Source of the DNA: Cynocephalus volans
Taxonomy: Eukaryota > Chordata > Mammalia > Dermoptera > Cynocephalidae
Direction: 5' to 3'
Assembly: GCF_027409185.1 (NCBI RefSeq)
Contig: NC_084461.1
Coordinates: 233,508,999 to 233,572,998, forward strand
DNA length: 64,000 bases
The notes below the pieces were generated by a model, which saw nothing but the letters and a program-made list of their open reading frames with translations, was not told where the DNA came from and searched no databases. Every line of letters starts with the position of its first letter. The stretch's first letter is position 1. This document shows, piece after piece, positions 1 through 12,110 of this stretch. The position numbers and the translations under genes were made by a program.

Positions 1-119
1 ATCTAAGTATATAACCACATCAACTGCTTTCAAACTATTCTTATGGTTAGTAACCACTTATGCTCACCTTTCCCCTCCCCTCCCCCCACCCCCACCCCCC
101 CAAAAAATCTGGTGCCATC

Positions 120-423
120 AATTTCTATATTTATTTATTTATTTATTTGTTTGTTTATTTGTTTATTTTTATTTTTTATTCTTTTATTTATTCTTTTATT
201 TTTTATATTTATTTATATATTTATATATTTATTTATTTTATTTATTTTTATTTTATTTTATTTTATTTATTTTATTTATTTGTTTGTTTGTTTGTTTGTT
301 TATTTAATTTGTTCATTTGTTTATTTATTTATTTATTTAGACGGTTGGCCAGTATGGGGGTCCAAACCCTTGCCCTTGGTGATATGACACTGCACTCTAA
401 CCAACTAAGCTAACCAGCCAGCC
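120..423 (-). repeat. tRNA-Ile-type SINE monomer with long (TAAA)n tail
   Basis: On the minus strand the head reads GGCTGGTTAGCTTAGTTGG (box A-like), followed by a box B-like GGGTTTGGACCCC. The body resembles tRNA-Ile. It is followed by a roughly 220-base tail made of TAAA/CAAA-type units (120-340). The long variable tail produces spurious open frames. Confidence 0.8.
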
Positions 424-424
424 C

Positions 425-1629
425 AATTGCTACATTTTAAACTGGGTCACTCATCCATCTAGTCTTAGCTTGCAAAATTGTTCTTACTGTTTTCTTTCCC
501 ATTCTCCTCATCCTTATGGATTGACTCCTTTTTAAAAACTCCCTTTATCTTAACTTATGTGCAGTTTTAGGAGAAAGTAAAATTAAGCGCGTCTACTTCA
601 TTCACCATTTTTACTCAGAAGAACTCCGGGAAGATTTCAAAATATTTTTAGTTGCCACCTTTTTATTTAGCAAAGTAAGAAAATCAGTATACTATCACCA
701 TAAAAAATAAAGGCCAAAAGAGACTTTGCACATTTAATTAAGGTTACTAATCAACTGATCTTAAAATAGGGGGATTTTCTGAGGGGGTCCAATGTAAATT
801 ACATGAGCCCTGAAGAGCAGAGCTTTCTCCCAGCTGAGGACAGAAGAAGTCAGTGAGATTCCAAGCATGAGAAGGATCTGATGCACTACAGCTGGATCTG
901 AGATAGAGGGGCCACATGCAAGGACAAGAAACAGGCTCTAAGAGTTCAGGGTAACCTTGACTAACAGGAAGGAAACAGAGACCTCAGTCCTACAACAGCA
1001 AGGAACTGAATTCTGCCAACACCCCTTGGAGTGGATTCTTCCCCAGAACCTTCAGAAAGGAACACAGCCCTGCTGACCACCTTCATTTGGGCCTTGTGAG
1101 ACCCTAAGCGGAGAACCATTTGAACTATGCTGTACTTGAACTTCTGACCTACAAAAATTATATAAAAAAATATATGCTGCTTTAAGGAGGAGGGAGATCA
1201 CAACCCAGAACAAAGACTGGATCCTTAAATTAAAACGTTTAGGTTTACGGAACAGCTCATTACCTCGCCCATCTCCAGATAACCTCTGTCAAAACATCAT
1301 TGTCACCAACTGGCACCCTCTGAAGAACTAACTGTTTGCATGCCTCCATTCCAGATCAAATTCTGGCCAGTGCTCGACTGTCCCACACCCAAGAGAGTCA
1401 GGCCCCTTGCTCCTCCAGCAGGGACCTGCAGGGCAGGGAGGACAGCTATCTGCACACCCTTCTGCCAGGTCTCCTCTGCCTCCAGTTCTTTAGCATCTCC
1501 TAATTCTGACTTGCCCTTTTTGGATAATGTCTGTTTGAAAATGGGGTACTGACTCCCTGCGTCAGATAACACCTGGCTTTTCAGTGTGGTCGAAGGACCA
1601 AGAACATGATCTTCCTGGAAATGCAGAAT
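425..1629. other. intron-like sequence, nothing recognised
   Basis: Moderate-GC sequence with no gene, RNA or clear repeat that I recognise. Probably part of the large first intron inferred for TSPAN14. Confidence 0.4.
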
Positions 1630-1643
1630 CTCAATCTCCCTCA

Positions 1644-1758
1644 GTGTTGGCTGGTTAGCTCAGTTGATTAGAGTACGGGGTTATGTCAAGAGTTCACATC
1701 CCTTACATGCCAGCTGCAAAACAAAACAAAAAAAGTTAAAAAAAAAAAAAAAAAAAAA
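1644..1758 (+). repeat. tRNA-Ile-type SINE monomer with target-site duplication
   Basis: The element starts TGTTGGCTGGTTAGCTCAG, has a degenerate box B region and ends in a poly(A) tail. It is flanked by 14-bp direct repeats with one mismatch (1630-1643 and 1759-1772), the signature of L1-driven insertion. Confidence 0.9.
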
Positions 1759-1772
1759 CTCAATCCCCCTCA

Positions 1773-4700
1773 ATCTGCATTTTAACAAGATCCTGAAATA
1801 AGAAGACTAACATTTGAGAAGCTATACAGATATATATTCCTGATACAGATATACAAATGAGGAGGGGAAGAGAGGCAGGAGAAAGAAAGTGGGGAGAGCG
1901 GGGAAGGGAGAGAGAGAGAGACCTGAAAAGAAGAAGCCAGAGGACAATGGAGAAAAGTGAACTGAGTTTTAGGAAATCCAAGCTGAAACCACTGCCTGGC
2001 CTTGTCAGAGACGACACAAGCTCTCCAGGCTTCCTGTGAGTGACGTACGCTGGAATGTTTACCACCCTCCTCTGAGATAATTACACACTCCTATGACATA
2101 ATTACACACCTCACAACCCCTCCAACACTACTGTACTCTTTGCTGGTAGCTCCAGATCTGCATCTTTCCACTAAACCTTATCCCCAAGCACCAGGCACAA
2201 ATACGAGACTATGGACGGAGCAGCCCCACCTGGAATCCTCAGGTACCTCAGTAACAGTGTGGCCACCAACTGGGTTCCCCAAGATCACCTCCACCCACCC
2301 AGGAACTTAAGTCCTCTATTAGGAGCTATCCTTGACTCCCCGTCGTCCCCCCCCAAAATATCCTCTCTCCCTCCTGAGGGCCACAGGTCAGTTCTCCATT
2401 ACCTCACATGGAAGATATGAAGGTCTCTTATTTGGCTCTACAACTCCCAATTCCACCCCTCCTCTTGCTCTCTTTTTCCTAAGGACCCAGCTGACCTAAT
2501 GACAACACCATCCACCCATATCCCAAGCTATAACCACCACCACCCTCCCTGCCCCAAATTACCCTTGCTATCTCCTTTCCTCCTCCTTCTCCAGGGCCAG
2601 TTATTCACCAAGATACTACCTTTCCTCCTGGCTTCAAAGCTCCCAGTATTGGCACCTGACTCAATCAAAGGACCATTCTGGGGAGGAACAGTCACATTCC
2701 CAAGGAAACTGGAGTCCTTGCTGCACCTCCAATAGCACACCTGGGGCCCTGGACATTCCTACCATCTGAGAAAGGGGTCCTTAGAATCTAGGGGGTGCTG
2801 GGGAACATTCACAAACCAAAGGAACAGGTAGGCCCAAGGGGAGAAGCCTACAAGGGGGTAGGTGAACATAGATGGGGAATGAGTCCAGTAGGAGAAAGGG
2901 TTGCTAAGACATGCCAGAGCAGACTGCCTCACTGTCCACAGGAATCACACAGGAAAAATGCTGTGCCTCTGCCCCAAGGCACTACCACCCTCCAAGAGCA
3001 GAAAGAGGGGCACAACTTTCTCTGACTCAACTCTCAGAGTCAGAGGCGTCTATGTCCTCCCCTAACCCATCCCTAGTTACCCAACACCCTGTACACAGGG
3101 TCTACCCAACACAGGGGCAGCAGTCACTCAGTGGAACGAAGAAGTTTGACTCTTTTACTATGGGAAGACACTATAAAGATGCACAGGGCTTGGGGTGAGC
3201 CAACTTCTTCTATCACAAGGCAACAAGCACTGCCCCAGCACAAAGGTATGAAGGGAGGCTCTGAGGCCATCAGGCCCTTAACTGGCAGCCCTGGGATGGC
3301 TTCCATGTGGAGGTCCAGGAGAGGCTCAGCTGCCAGCTCTGAGCCCCACCAAGCTCTCCAATGGGCCTGGGGTTCTAAGTGCTTGGCTTCCTGTAAAAAC
3401 ACAACTTAGCGAATTAACCATTATGAGTTTCCATCACCAAAAAGCCACAACCCCAAACCCGCCAAGTTTCAGGAGCATCGAACAGCCTCCTCATTAATCT
3501 GGTGAGAAGAGACATTTGTCTACCTCTGTGCTGTCATCAGGAAAGAGGCAGAGGGGAGGGGTGGATGTGGGTCAGAGGAGGGATGTGCAGAGGAAGGGCT
3601 CAGCAGGAGCAGCACTGGGCCTGGAATGGAGGTCACCTAATCCAGTGAATTTCAAACTTGCTATTTTTAAGATTTTTCAATCTACAGGAGCCTTTGTTCA
3701 AAGAAACTCTGACCCAGAAACCCAGCATGGAGGCAGGCAGAGCAGGTCACTTTTCTCTTCAGAGAGCTGGGGGAAAAGGGAGGCTCCAAGAGGCACACGC
3801 GTGAAAACGATGGGCCTGGACCAGCTGCTCCCAAACTCCCCAGTTGCTCGAGGAGCTGTTTCCAGAGTCCCGTAGAGACTAGTTCAATAGGACTGTGACA
3901 GACCTGGAAATGCACTTTTTTAAGATCTGACCTTTACAGCAGTCAGTTTGGAGAGGCCCCCACTGGCCAAATCTGAAAGACTCTGAGCATCAAAATAAAC
4001 AATAACAATGGGTTTTAACTCATTAAAGAATTCATGAATCCACTCTAATACACACACACACACATATGGATAAACAAATGGGCAAGAAGGAAAAGTTCTT
4101 TATAGCAGGTTGCCAAATGATAAACGTAGAAGGAATTATGGAATTAAATCACTGCCATTCAGCAACCATGAGAGAAATAACTGATTCTGTCAAGTATCAT
4201 CAATGGGTCCTAAAACTAATTGATGGAAGTTTCCTGGGAAACAGCCTATTTACATAGTCTCAAAAAAAAAAAAAAAAAAGAGATCTCCTCATAGGACACA
4301 AGAATTACAAAGCGCATAACAGTAACTTACCAGTGAAGAAACCCAGCAGACAGCACCTTAAGCAAGTGATCACTGCTAATATCACCGGTGATGAGTCAAC
4401 CTGACATCATGTACCTCCTGAGGGGATGCATCTAGGACATATCACTTCTGCGGTATTCCTGACAAAAATGCACAACCTGAGTCTAATCATGAGGAAGCAT
4501 GGAACTGAGGGAGACTACAAAGTAAGTGGCCTCAAGTCAGAACATAAGAGTTTGTGGTCCTTTCCCTTTTAAAAAAACAAGCAAACAAAACATTCGGGCA
4601 ACAAACAAGCCTCTGGCCCCAACTGAGGTTTTCAGAATGATTCATCGGGAAGCTCATTCAACCGCACCAGCAGCATCAGGGCACCAGGTGAGGCAGGACC

Positions 4701-7055
4701 TGGTCACCCAAGAGCTCCTGCTCCCCCACCAACTTATCAAATGGCCGACCGAAAGGAAGACTGGCTCCTCCCTGGCTTCCACGTTGATTTCCCAGCCCAC
4801 TTTTCCTCTGCCACTGAAGGTGAAGCTGCCCACTCACAGGAGGATATGGAGCGAACACTGTCATTGTACCTTGTACCCTGATAATCAAGGCAAGCCTGTT
4901 TCTGAAAACCTAAGTCCAAGTGAAATGTCTCTATACAGAACCCTTTTACACGCTCTTAGTAAACGCATGTGAACGCATCTTCCTCAGCTAGTTGCACACA
5001 AATGTGGGTAATCTGGGCCTGGTTTACAGTGGCATCTCCAAGGTGGATAAGAACCCAGGAGGCCAATGTGCTGTGCCTCCAGACCTCAGGAGGACTGGAC
5101 TGGGCCCTGTGCCCACTCAGAAATTCCCTAGTGAGCGCCTGAGGATCAGGGCTCCCTAGATTAGCAAGGATGAAGACCACCTGCCCAGCAATCATTAGTG
5201 CACAGACTCACGCTGCGAGTCCCTTGGAGTGAAAAGGCTTTTGTTGTGGAAGACAAATACCTCAGAACTTGTTTTTGCATGTTCAGGGCACTGCTGTGTG
5301 CAAAGCATCCAGAATAAGGTTGTAAAGACCAATTCCAACTCAGAGTGAGACTGCCTGACTCAGAGGACGCTACTAAATGCAGAGTCAGGTAGGTGATGGA
5401 GGGCAGGAAAGAAGAGGTGGCAGAAAGCTGCTCAGGAAGTGCTCCAAGAACAGCTGGTTTAAGTGTGAACTAGATGATGGCACCACATGTAGAGGCAATT
5501 GTCTGGGAGCAGTGGCTGTGCCCGGAAACAGAGACAACCTTGCAGCAGGCAACGGTCTCACCCTACAGTAGACTCTCCAATACAGATTATCAACAGAGCC
5601 CCCAGCGTCCCAAGCTCTGGTCTAGGCTCTGTCGATGACACCAAAACAAAACCAGTGTGGCCACCCTTGCAGGGCTGATACAGTTGGGGTGGGAGCTGCT
5701 CCTGAACACTACAGATGTTCCAAGTGACAAGTGGGCCCATTCCTAGGGAGGAATATACTTTGCTGCAATAACTGGGTCTTTGCTGGCTGTTAAGGGAGCT
5801 GCTGTAGTAAGCTGCAGGGATTTGACCTGCATACCTAATGCAGATTTGAAAAGTTCTCTTTGTACAGATTGCTCTACCTGCACCCTCCCCACTCCCCCCT
5901 CCAACACAAATAAACTACACAAGAGAACTTAGCATTATACACATTTACTCCTTTCCTCCATTTTTCTATGCCTGAAAGGCATAAAATTATGGCTCTAAGA
6001 CGTTTAAAAATCTTTGTATCCAAAATTACACAGTCCACTACAACATACTGTGTTTTAAGACAAACAACCCACTTCACTCGAGTGTGGTACCCTGAGTCTA
6101 GGACAAGACACTTTCTAGCCCAGGGCAGACCTGGCTCCATACCTCCTCAAAGCAATGCAAACAGCCTAGAGGAAAAAAAAGATTTACAGAGCTAAAACAA
6201 AACAAACAACCTTTTCAAAGAAGCCATGAAAGTCAGAGCCTACTGGGAAAAAAAAAAAAAAACTAAGTGCGCATTGAGAATGTCAAAAGAGAAAAGGAAA
6301 GAGGGGTGGGGCAGAATTTTTTTAAGAATGCAAATCAATTGTGGGAAAACTGCTGAAAAAAGCTGAGGGGAATCTGGAAAGAGTCAGGAGAAGGTTAGCA
6401 GATCGGTCCCTAAACCAAGGCCCAGGAGGACAGGGGTCCCCAAGAAGCTCAGCAGGGAAATCTGGGTTTCATGCCCAGGAAGACAAGCTCCTCCCCATAC
6501 ACATACCCCCAAGAATGCAGGGGGTGGGCAGGCGATGTCGGTGAAAATGACCTCAAACTTTTCTCTGCTGCAAAACTACTACAAAATGTGAATCTGTAGA
6601 TTTATAGTCCCCCTTTTTGACTATTTATTTGAATTTTGACATGCACTAAAACATCTTTATATAGAATGCCTTGTTTCCACAAAAAGCAAACAACACAAAC
6701 TGATTCTGCTGTTGTCCTCCAGCTGGAACGGACGGGGTGGGGCAAGTGGCACCAGATGGCTGAGGGAGGCTCGCTCTTTTCTCTAATAACCCCCTCAGGC
6801 TCCCCTGCCCTAAAGATGACCTCGCCAGCAGTCTGTGGGCCAAGAGGGCTTTCTTGGCCTGAGCTCCACCTCCAAGACGGCCCCAGCACCCAGGGATACC
6901 TGTTGTAAAGTGGACGCCTAGAGAGGGAAGGGGCTGCAGAGCTAACGCTGCCAGACCCACTTAAAGCCGATAGCTTTAAGGAAGGCAAGAGGGTACAAAG
7001 ACAGCAAAACCACAAAGCAGGCTGAAAAAGGTGTGAGGAAAACAGGGCGGGTGTC
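1773..7055. other. intron-like sequence without recognised gene
   Basis: No exon or RNA gene is supported. Visible landmarks are a GA-rich stretch (about 1857-1925), a poly(A) run at 4262-4279 and a poly(A) run near 6248-6262. A weak antisense L2/MIR-like stretch lies near 5560-5740. The many short open frames have no recognisable product. Confidence 0.4.
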
Positions 7056-7059
7056 TGAG

Positions 7060-7230
7060 CCAGTACTTCTCAAACTTAAAAGTGCATTTAAATCACCTGG
7101 GAATCTTGTTAAAATGCAGATTCTGAATTAGCTGGACTGGGGTGAGGCCTCCACGATTATGTGTCTCAATTAAGTTCTCAGGTAACGAAGACACCGCCTA
7201 TCAATAGCCCTGCGGGCCACACTTTGAACT
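7060..7230. repeat. MER5-type (hAT) element
   Basis: The sequence opens with the motif TTCTCAAACTTAAAAGTGCA, followed by AATCACCTGGGAATCTTG, and ends near CACACTTTGAACTG. This matches the layout of MER5-family non-autonomous hAT elements. It is old and diverged. Confidence 0.6.
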
Positions 7231-8344
7231 GTAAGGATTTAACATGCCTAAAAGAACAAGCCACAACACTGATGCACAGAAAGAAAGCAACCAGTAAGGC
7301 ACGTCCCCACCCATCTTCACCGTGCATTGATTTACAAGGATGCAATCAGCTTTCCTGGGAAAGCTTCAATTTTGGAATTTGTTTGGTATTTTAGTGCATC
7401 CCACCGGATCTTGTTATTTGTCTTTCCATTTCACAGCTGTGAAAGCTACTCCAACCAAATAAGTGAAACCTGCCTCCTAGCCCCCTGGGCTTCTTCCAAG
7501 ACTGCAGGCTTCCCGAGACGTGCCCAGCAGAAACACACACAGCCCAGTGCCATGTCACAGGGCTGGCCCTGAAGACAATGGGAGGAGAGCAGTCGGGCAG
7601 CACAGGGGGGCCTGGCAGGCATCTCTGGTTAGGCCTGGGGGATCCAGGGGATGGAGGGGGTGCCCAGGGGATGGAGGCTGGGCAGGGAAAGGCAGAAAAA
7701 GGGCCAGAAGACCTCTGAAGGGGCACCAGGGAAAGAACATTTTGCCTCCTGAAATGTGTTAACAAAATAGGGACAAAATTTAAACCCAATATCCCCCCAA
7801 CCCCCAGGAAGAAGAAAGGGATATTTAAATACAGAGGGTATCTCTACCTTATCGTTTTTGTTTTACTTTTAACAGCCTGGCCTCAATGTGGCAGGAGGTA
7901 AAAAAAAAAAAAAAGCTTGACTTTCCTCTCCCCAGGTGGAACTTCACGAGAGAGGGGCTACAGTAATAAACAAAAGTAATGAGGCATTTCTGAGAAAACT
8001 GTCAAGTGGAAGTCTGAGGCAAGACTATCAGTGAGGCAAGACTATCAGTTCCCCTGGGAACTGGCAATGTGTGTTTAGTTTCAGGGTGGGTGGGTTTCCA
8101 TTTGAAAACCAGAAGTACCTTTGAGGTGATCATTACCACCCCTCAAGACCCTGAAAAAGAGATGTCCAGGAGGAGAAGTGTCCTTTGTCAGTCCCATTTG
8201 ATGGAATTTTTTTCCAAAATATCCTGAGTTGGCAGTTGGGAAAATATAGGAAAATGGTCAGGGCCCCTCAGATGTTCAGAATCTTGCGAGGATTTGATGT
8301 AAATATGCACATGCGCCGAGGTGTTCCTTGGGTTATGGACTTAA
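7231..8344. other. intron-like sequence
   Basis: Nothing is recognised apart from a 17-base direct tandem duplication (GAGGCAAGACTATCAGT, about 8020-8050) and a short A run near 7900-7914. Confidence 0.35.
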
Positions 8345-8770
8345 GTATAAAGGATGAGTGGCTCTGATCCACAGTGCCCCCAGGGGGAGCCACGGGGAAG
8401 CCGGTACCGCTGCTGGAGGCTGTTGCTGTCAGGGCCCCTGGGACCCTCCGAGGAGCCGCTGCTGCCGAACCTGTAAGCTACTAGACCTGTAAACTGCTGC
8501 TGCCATTGCTGAGGACTGAACTTATATTGTCTGCCAATGGCTGCCGGGATCTTTCCCAATTGCCTAGCGTGGACCTGCATATGAGGGGTCTGATGACCCA
8601 GTCTGTACAGTGGGCTTGAAGGGTCTGGGAGCCCTAGCCCTAGACAATACAAATGGAAACTTAGTGTAACTAAAATAATGAAACCTTTTGACTTTAGTTA
8701 TGAAATGCCTAGCCATACATTAGTTTAGCTATTGCCTCAACCCGACAACTGGCATAGTAGTCACATAGCT
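8345..8770 (-). repeat. unclassified dispersed repeat, copy 1
   Basis: On the minus strand, about 8770-8530, this region is related to the plus-strand sequence at about 44100-44330. Shared blocks include CCAGTTGTCGGG, GAGCTAGGGCT-like sequence, CTCCCAGACCC, TCAAGCC, and ACAGACTGGGTCA. Two independent locations and opposite orientation indicate an interspersed repeat, possibly LTR or ERV-internal. I cannot name the family. The 8345-8530 part has no match that I can see. Confidence 0.55.
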
Positions 8771-8869
8771 TTACGTGGGGACTGACCATTTTGGAGTTAA
8801 GAGTCCTAGAACTAAAAGGGTTAGAGTTAAAATGTTACCAAAGTTCACCTGAGCAACTCTTCCATTTTC

Positions 8870-8960
8870 CAGAGACCTATGCCCAGGGAAATGAAATGCC
8901 AAGGTCACCAGGTAAGCCTGCGGCACAGCCAGGATTCAAACCCCAGCCTCTACCTCCGTG
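8870..8960 (-). repeat. MIR fragment (antisense)
   Basis: The stretch has the reverse MIR layout: a gaaatgaaatgccaaggtca-like core, then CAGCCAGGATTCAAACCCCAG. Confidence 0.55.
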
Positions 8961-8964
8961 TGTT

Positions 8965-9716
8965 TTTCCCAGAGCACTGTACTGCCTCAATCATGACCTT
9001 TCCCAATCTCGTTTGGGTCCAACTACCCCAAAAGTGGCATCTGTTTTTCAATGCATTTCACAGTAAATTCCAGGTCTTTTTGTTTTCAGTCTTGTAGCCG
9101 TTACACTTGCTAAAATGAGGACACCCGAGGTGCAACTCTGGGGCTAAGACTTGCTCCCTAATTTGTAAAACTTGGCTGACAAGAGTCAGATAAGACAGCT
9201 AGGCTGATGGATGAGTTTTGAAAGGGTAAAATAAAATGCTAAACACATGAAAAGTTGTGGGATTTCTATACAAAGCAACTCTGTATTTCAAAGGCAGGTG
9301 ACCATTACCGATTCTGGCTGCAGTTTAGAAAGCAGAAGACAGTATTATGGGCTAGGGCAGACACACCTCCTGAAAGAGATGTCAGACAGTAGGTGAGAGA
9401 GTGGTCCTCAGCCCCACCTGTGACTCCACACATGGCTGCGATTGGACCCCAGAGAGAATGGTCATACTGCCCACCAAAAATTGGGGGTGGAGAAGAGACA
9501 TTCAGATATAAAGGAGCAGGGAATGGTTCCCCTCAATTGGAGGAAAACTACCCACAACCACAGTTGTGGAGGAAAAGAAACTTCTCAACCAACCCTACTA
9601 CCACTGGCAGCTTAGAGCTCTTTCTACATCCATCAACAAGGACCAAGAGGTAAAGGACAATCACACTTTGTGCCTGGAAGTGGCTTTTTCTGCCAAGGAC
9701 CAAGTCTTTCTTTCTT

Positions 9717-9755
<39 letters not shown>

Positions 9756-11715
9756 GGTCAAAAACAGGTGAAACCTCTCTCTGTCCTCATTGTAGGAATC
9801 ACTATCATTTTGATGCAGTAAAAGAGGAGACCCTCTCTAAACAAAGAGAAACCTCTGCATCACTGGGACATGGGGGTACAGCTGGAGGAACTGGGGGCAC
9901 GGCCAGGGTACTACTATGCCTTTGGTTCAGTGTACAGATTCATGTCATAAGGGCTTCCGCCAGTGCTGTGCACCCGCTGCCTGCTGCCTGCCTGAGATTC
10001 AAGAGCCCGGAGATGTCAGAACAAAGGAAAATGGCTGTGGCTCAGGCAGCGGGGGCGGCTGCAGCCTGGGCTGCCAGCAAGCAGGCTTTTCTGCAGCTGA
10101 GTGCTTGAGCAAGGAACTGGGGACACTGGGATGCGCACTGAGGCACAAAGGAAAGTGGGGGGCTGCAAGACTGACAGCAACCCCAGGCACGTGCCTGGCC
10201 TCCACCCAAAGGTGCAGCTGGGCCAGGAAGGCTCAGGCAGAACACACTCCCCAAGGCAGCAGGCAGGTGGCCCACGAGCCCGGCAATGGGCACTCCTCCG
10301 TTCCTTGCCCAGCTGCTCAGAACTCTTACCTGAGGGGTTCAGACACACATGGGAGCTTAAAATGGGGGAAGAGAGATCTTGACAGAGGTACCCACAAAGG
10401 GCAGGGTGCCTCCTGACCTGTGCGGGGGGGGAGGGCAGACACAGGGAGAGGGCAGGGCCCAGAATCTGAGAACATGTGAGGGGCCTAGAGTGGCTCAGGG
10501 CTGTCTGTAAATGGACCTCTACTGACTAAGCACAACGGGCTCCTGCTGCCAGCAACAATAGCAGCACTGGCCACCTCTCTTCCTCCCCCCTCACCAAAAA
10601 ACTCCACAATGGGAGGTGGCAGAACCATGAATAGCTCCACTGTCAGTCCTCAGGCCCCACCTCCTCAGGCCCACAGGTCAGTCCTCACTGCCAGGAGGCC
10701 ACAATAGAAATCTCTGTGCTACTGAGGGCCCAGGCCCCAGGCAACAGAGCTGAGGGCATGGGAAGCTCTGGACTTCTTACTGGGACAGCATGTAACTACA
10801 AGAATTGAGTAGTTCCCTGCATACAAAGGAGGGAGGGCCAGAGCAGGGACACAGGCCTCGAATCCACCAGGTCAAGGTCTATTGAGTGGGGCTAACTGCC
10901 AGCCAGCCCTGAAATCTCCCTTCCCTCACATGGGGTGGTGAGAGCCACACAGGGAAAGGTTGTGGTCATCTCTGAGGCACACAGTGGCCACAGGATAGGG
11001 AACCAGCCACAGAGCTCCCAGGACATAAGAGATGGCTCCAACATGTACCCTCTTTCACAATCCTCCCTCCCCCTAACCCATCCAGGAAGAAAAAAACTCA
11101 TCTTATCCCCTGCTTCTGCTCTGAAAGGAAGCGCCTGCTCAAAACAGAAAACCCATCTATTATTTACACCAGGTGCCTTTTACAGGCTTTTAAAATCACG
11201 GGGTGGCAGTCAGACCCAAGGCAGCCTGAATGGCGGGTGCAGAGCAGGCAGGATAAGGGGGATCCCAGAGCAGCCGAAGGTCCAGTGAGGCGAGGGCAGG
11301 AGGCCTGATCCTTACGCTAACTTTTGAAACTGCAGGAGAATCTGCTCTTCTCAAAGCTGATGCCCAGCTCCTGCTTGTTTTCAACCAAGGATCCCCCTGC
11401 ACACCCCATCCTGCGAACTCCTGGGGTAGCTCAAACCCACGGATGAGAAGCTTCCTCTCGCTCTCTAGATGCGACCTTGCTCTGGCTGCCTCCCCACACT
11501 CATCTATCAAACATTTGGGTACACAGCCTTCATGGCAGACAGGGCACAGCCAAGGGCTGCAAACACGGTACTCATGGAGACAGGCTGGCCCCACCCCAAC
11601 CAAAGATGGACCAGGGTGGGAACCAACACACCAGCACCCCGCAAATCCTTCCCTATAATCCCTCCAGGTCTAGCAACCTCTAATACAGACCTACTAGCCT
11701 GTACAAGGCATTCCT
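8965..11715. other. intron-like sequence
   Basis: No gene is recognised. It includes a (TC)n microsatellite at about 9711-9757 and moderately GC-rich sequence at 9950-10500 that yields overlapping spurious open frames on both strands. Confidence 0.35.
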
Positions 11716-11719
11716 GCCA

Positions 11720-12110
11720 CTTGGCCTATAGAAACAAAATACTGAGAGCAACCTCAGTGTCCATCAATAGGGGGCTGGTAAAGTGAGTCATGGTTCACCA
11801 TGCAGCGGAATAACATGCCACTGTTAAAAAGCACAGACTAAACTACGTGTGCTGAAATAGAAGAATCCCGGTATAAATTTTTGAGCAAAAATCACTAAGT
11901 GCAGAACAGTGTAATTTGTATAGCACTGTGGGAATAAACAAGAGAGGAGCACAGACACGCTTGCTTAGGCATTGAACATCTGGTGGCTGAGGCCTCAGGG
12001 GAGCAGAACTGAAGGGGTCAGGGATGGAAGTATGAATTTTCACCGTATATGTCTCTTGTATGTTTTTCATCATGTATACATTTTTTTAAAAAAGTTAAGT
12101 CTAAATTAAT
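11720..12110 (+). repeat. old LINE 3' fragment
   Basis: The motif TCAGTGTCCATCAATAGGGG is followed by CATGCAGCGGAATAACATGC, and an AGTGCAGAACAGTGT-like block follows. These are typical of the 3' part of old mammalian L1-type elements. It is diverged. Confidence 0.55.

Noticed and set aside
43-413. Hydrophobic frames rich in Phe, Leu, Ile and Tyr at the left edge
   Set aside because: They are translation of the T-rich SINE tail, not membrane proteins.
1644-1758. tRNA-like A and B boxes as a possible tRNA-Ile gene (also in the other SINEs)
   Set aside because: Poly(A) tails, target-site duplications and degenerate arms show that they are SINEs.
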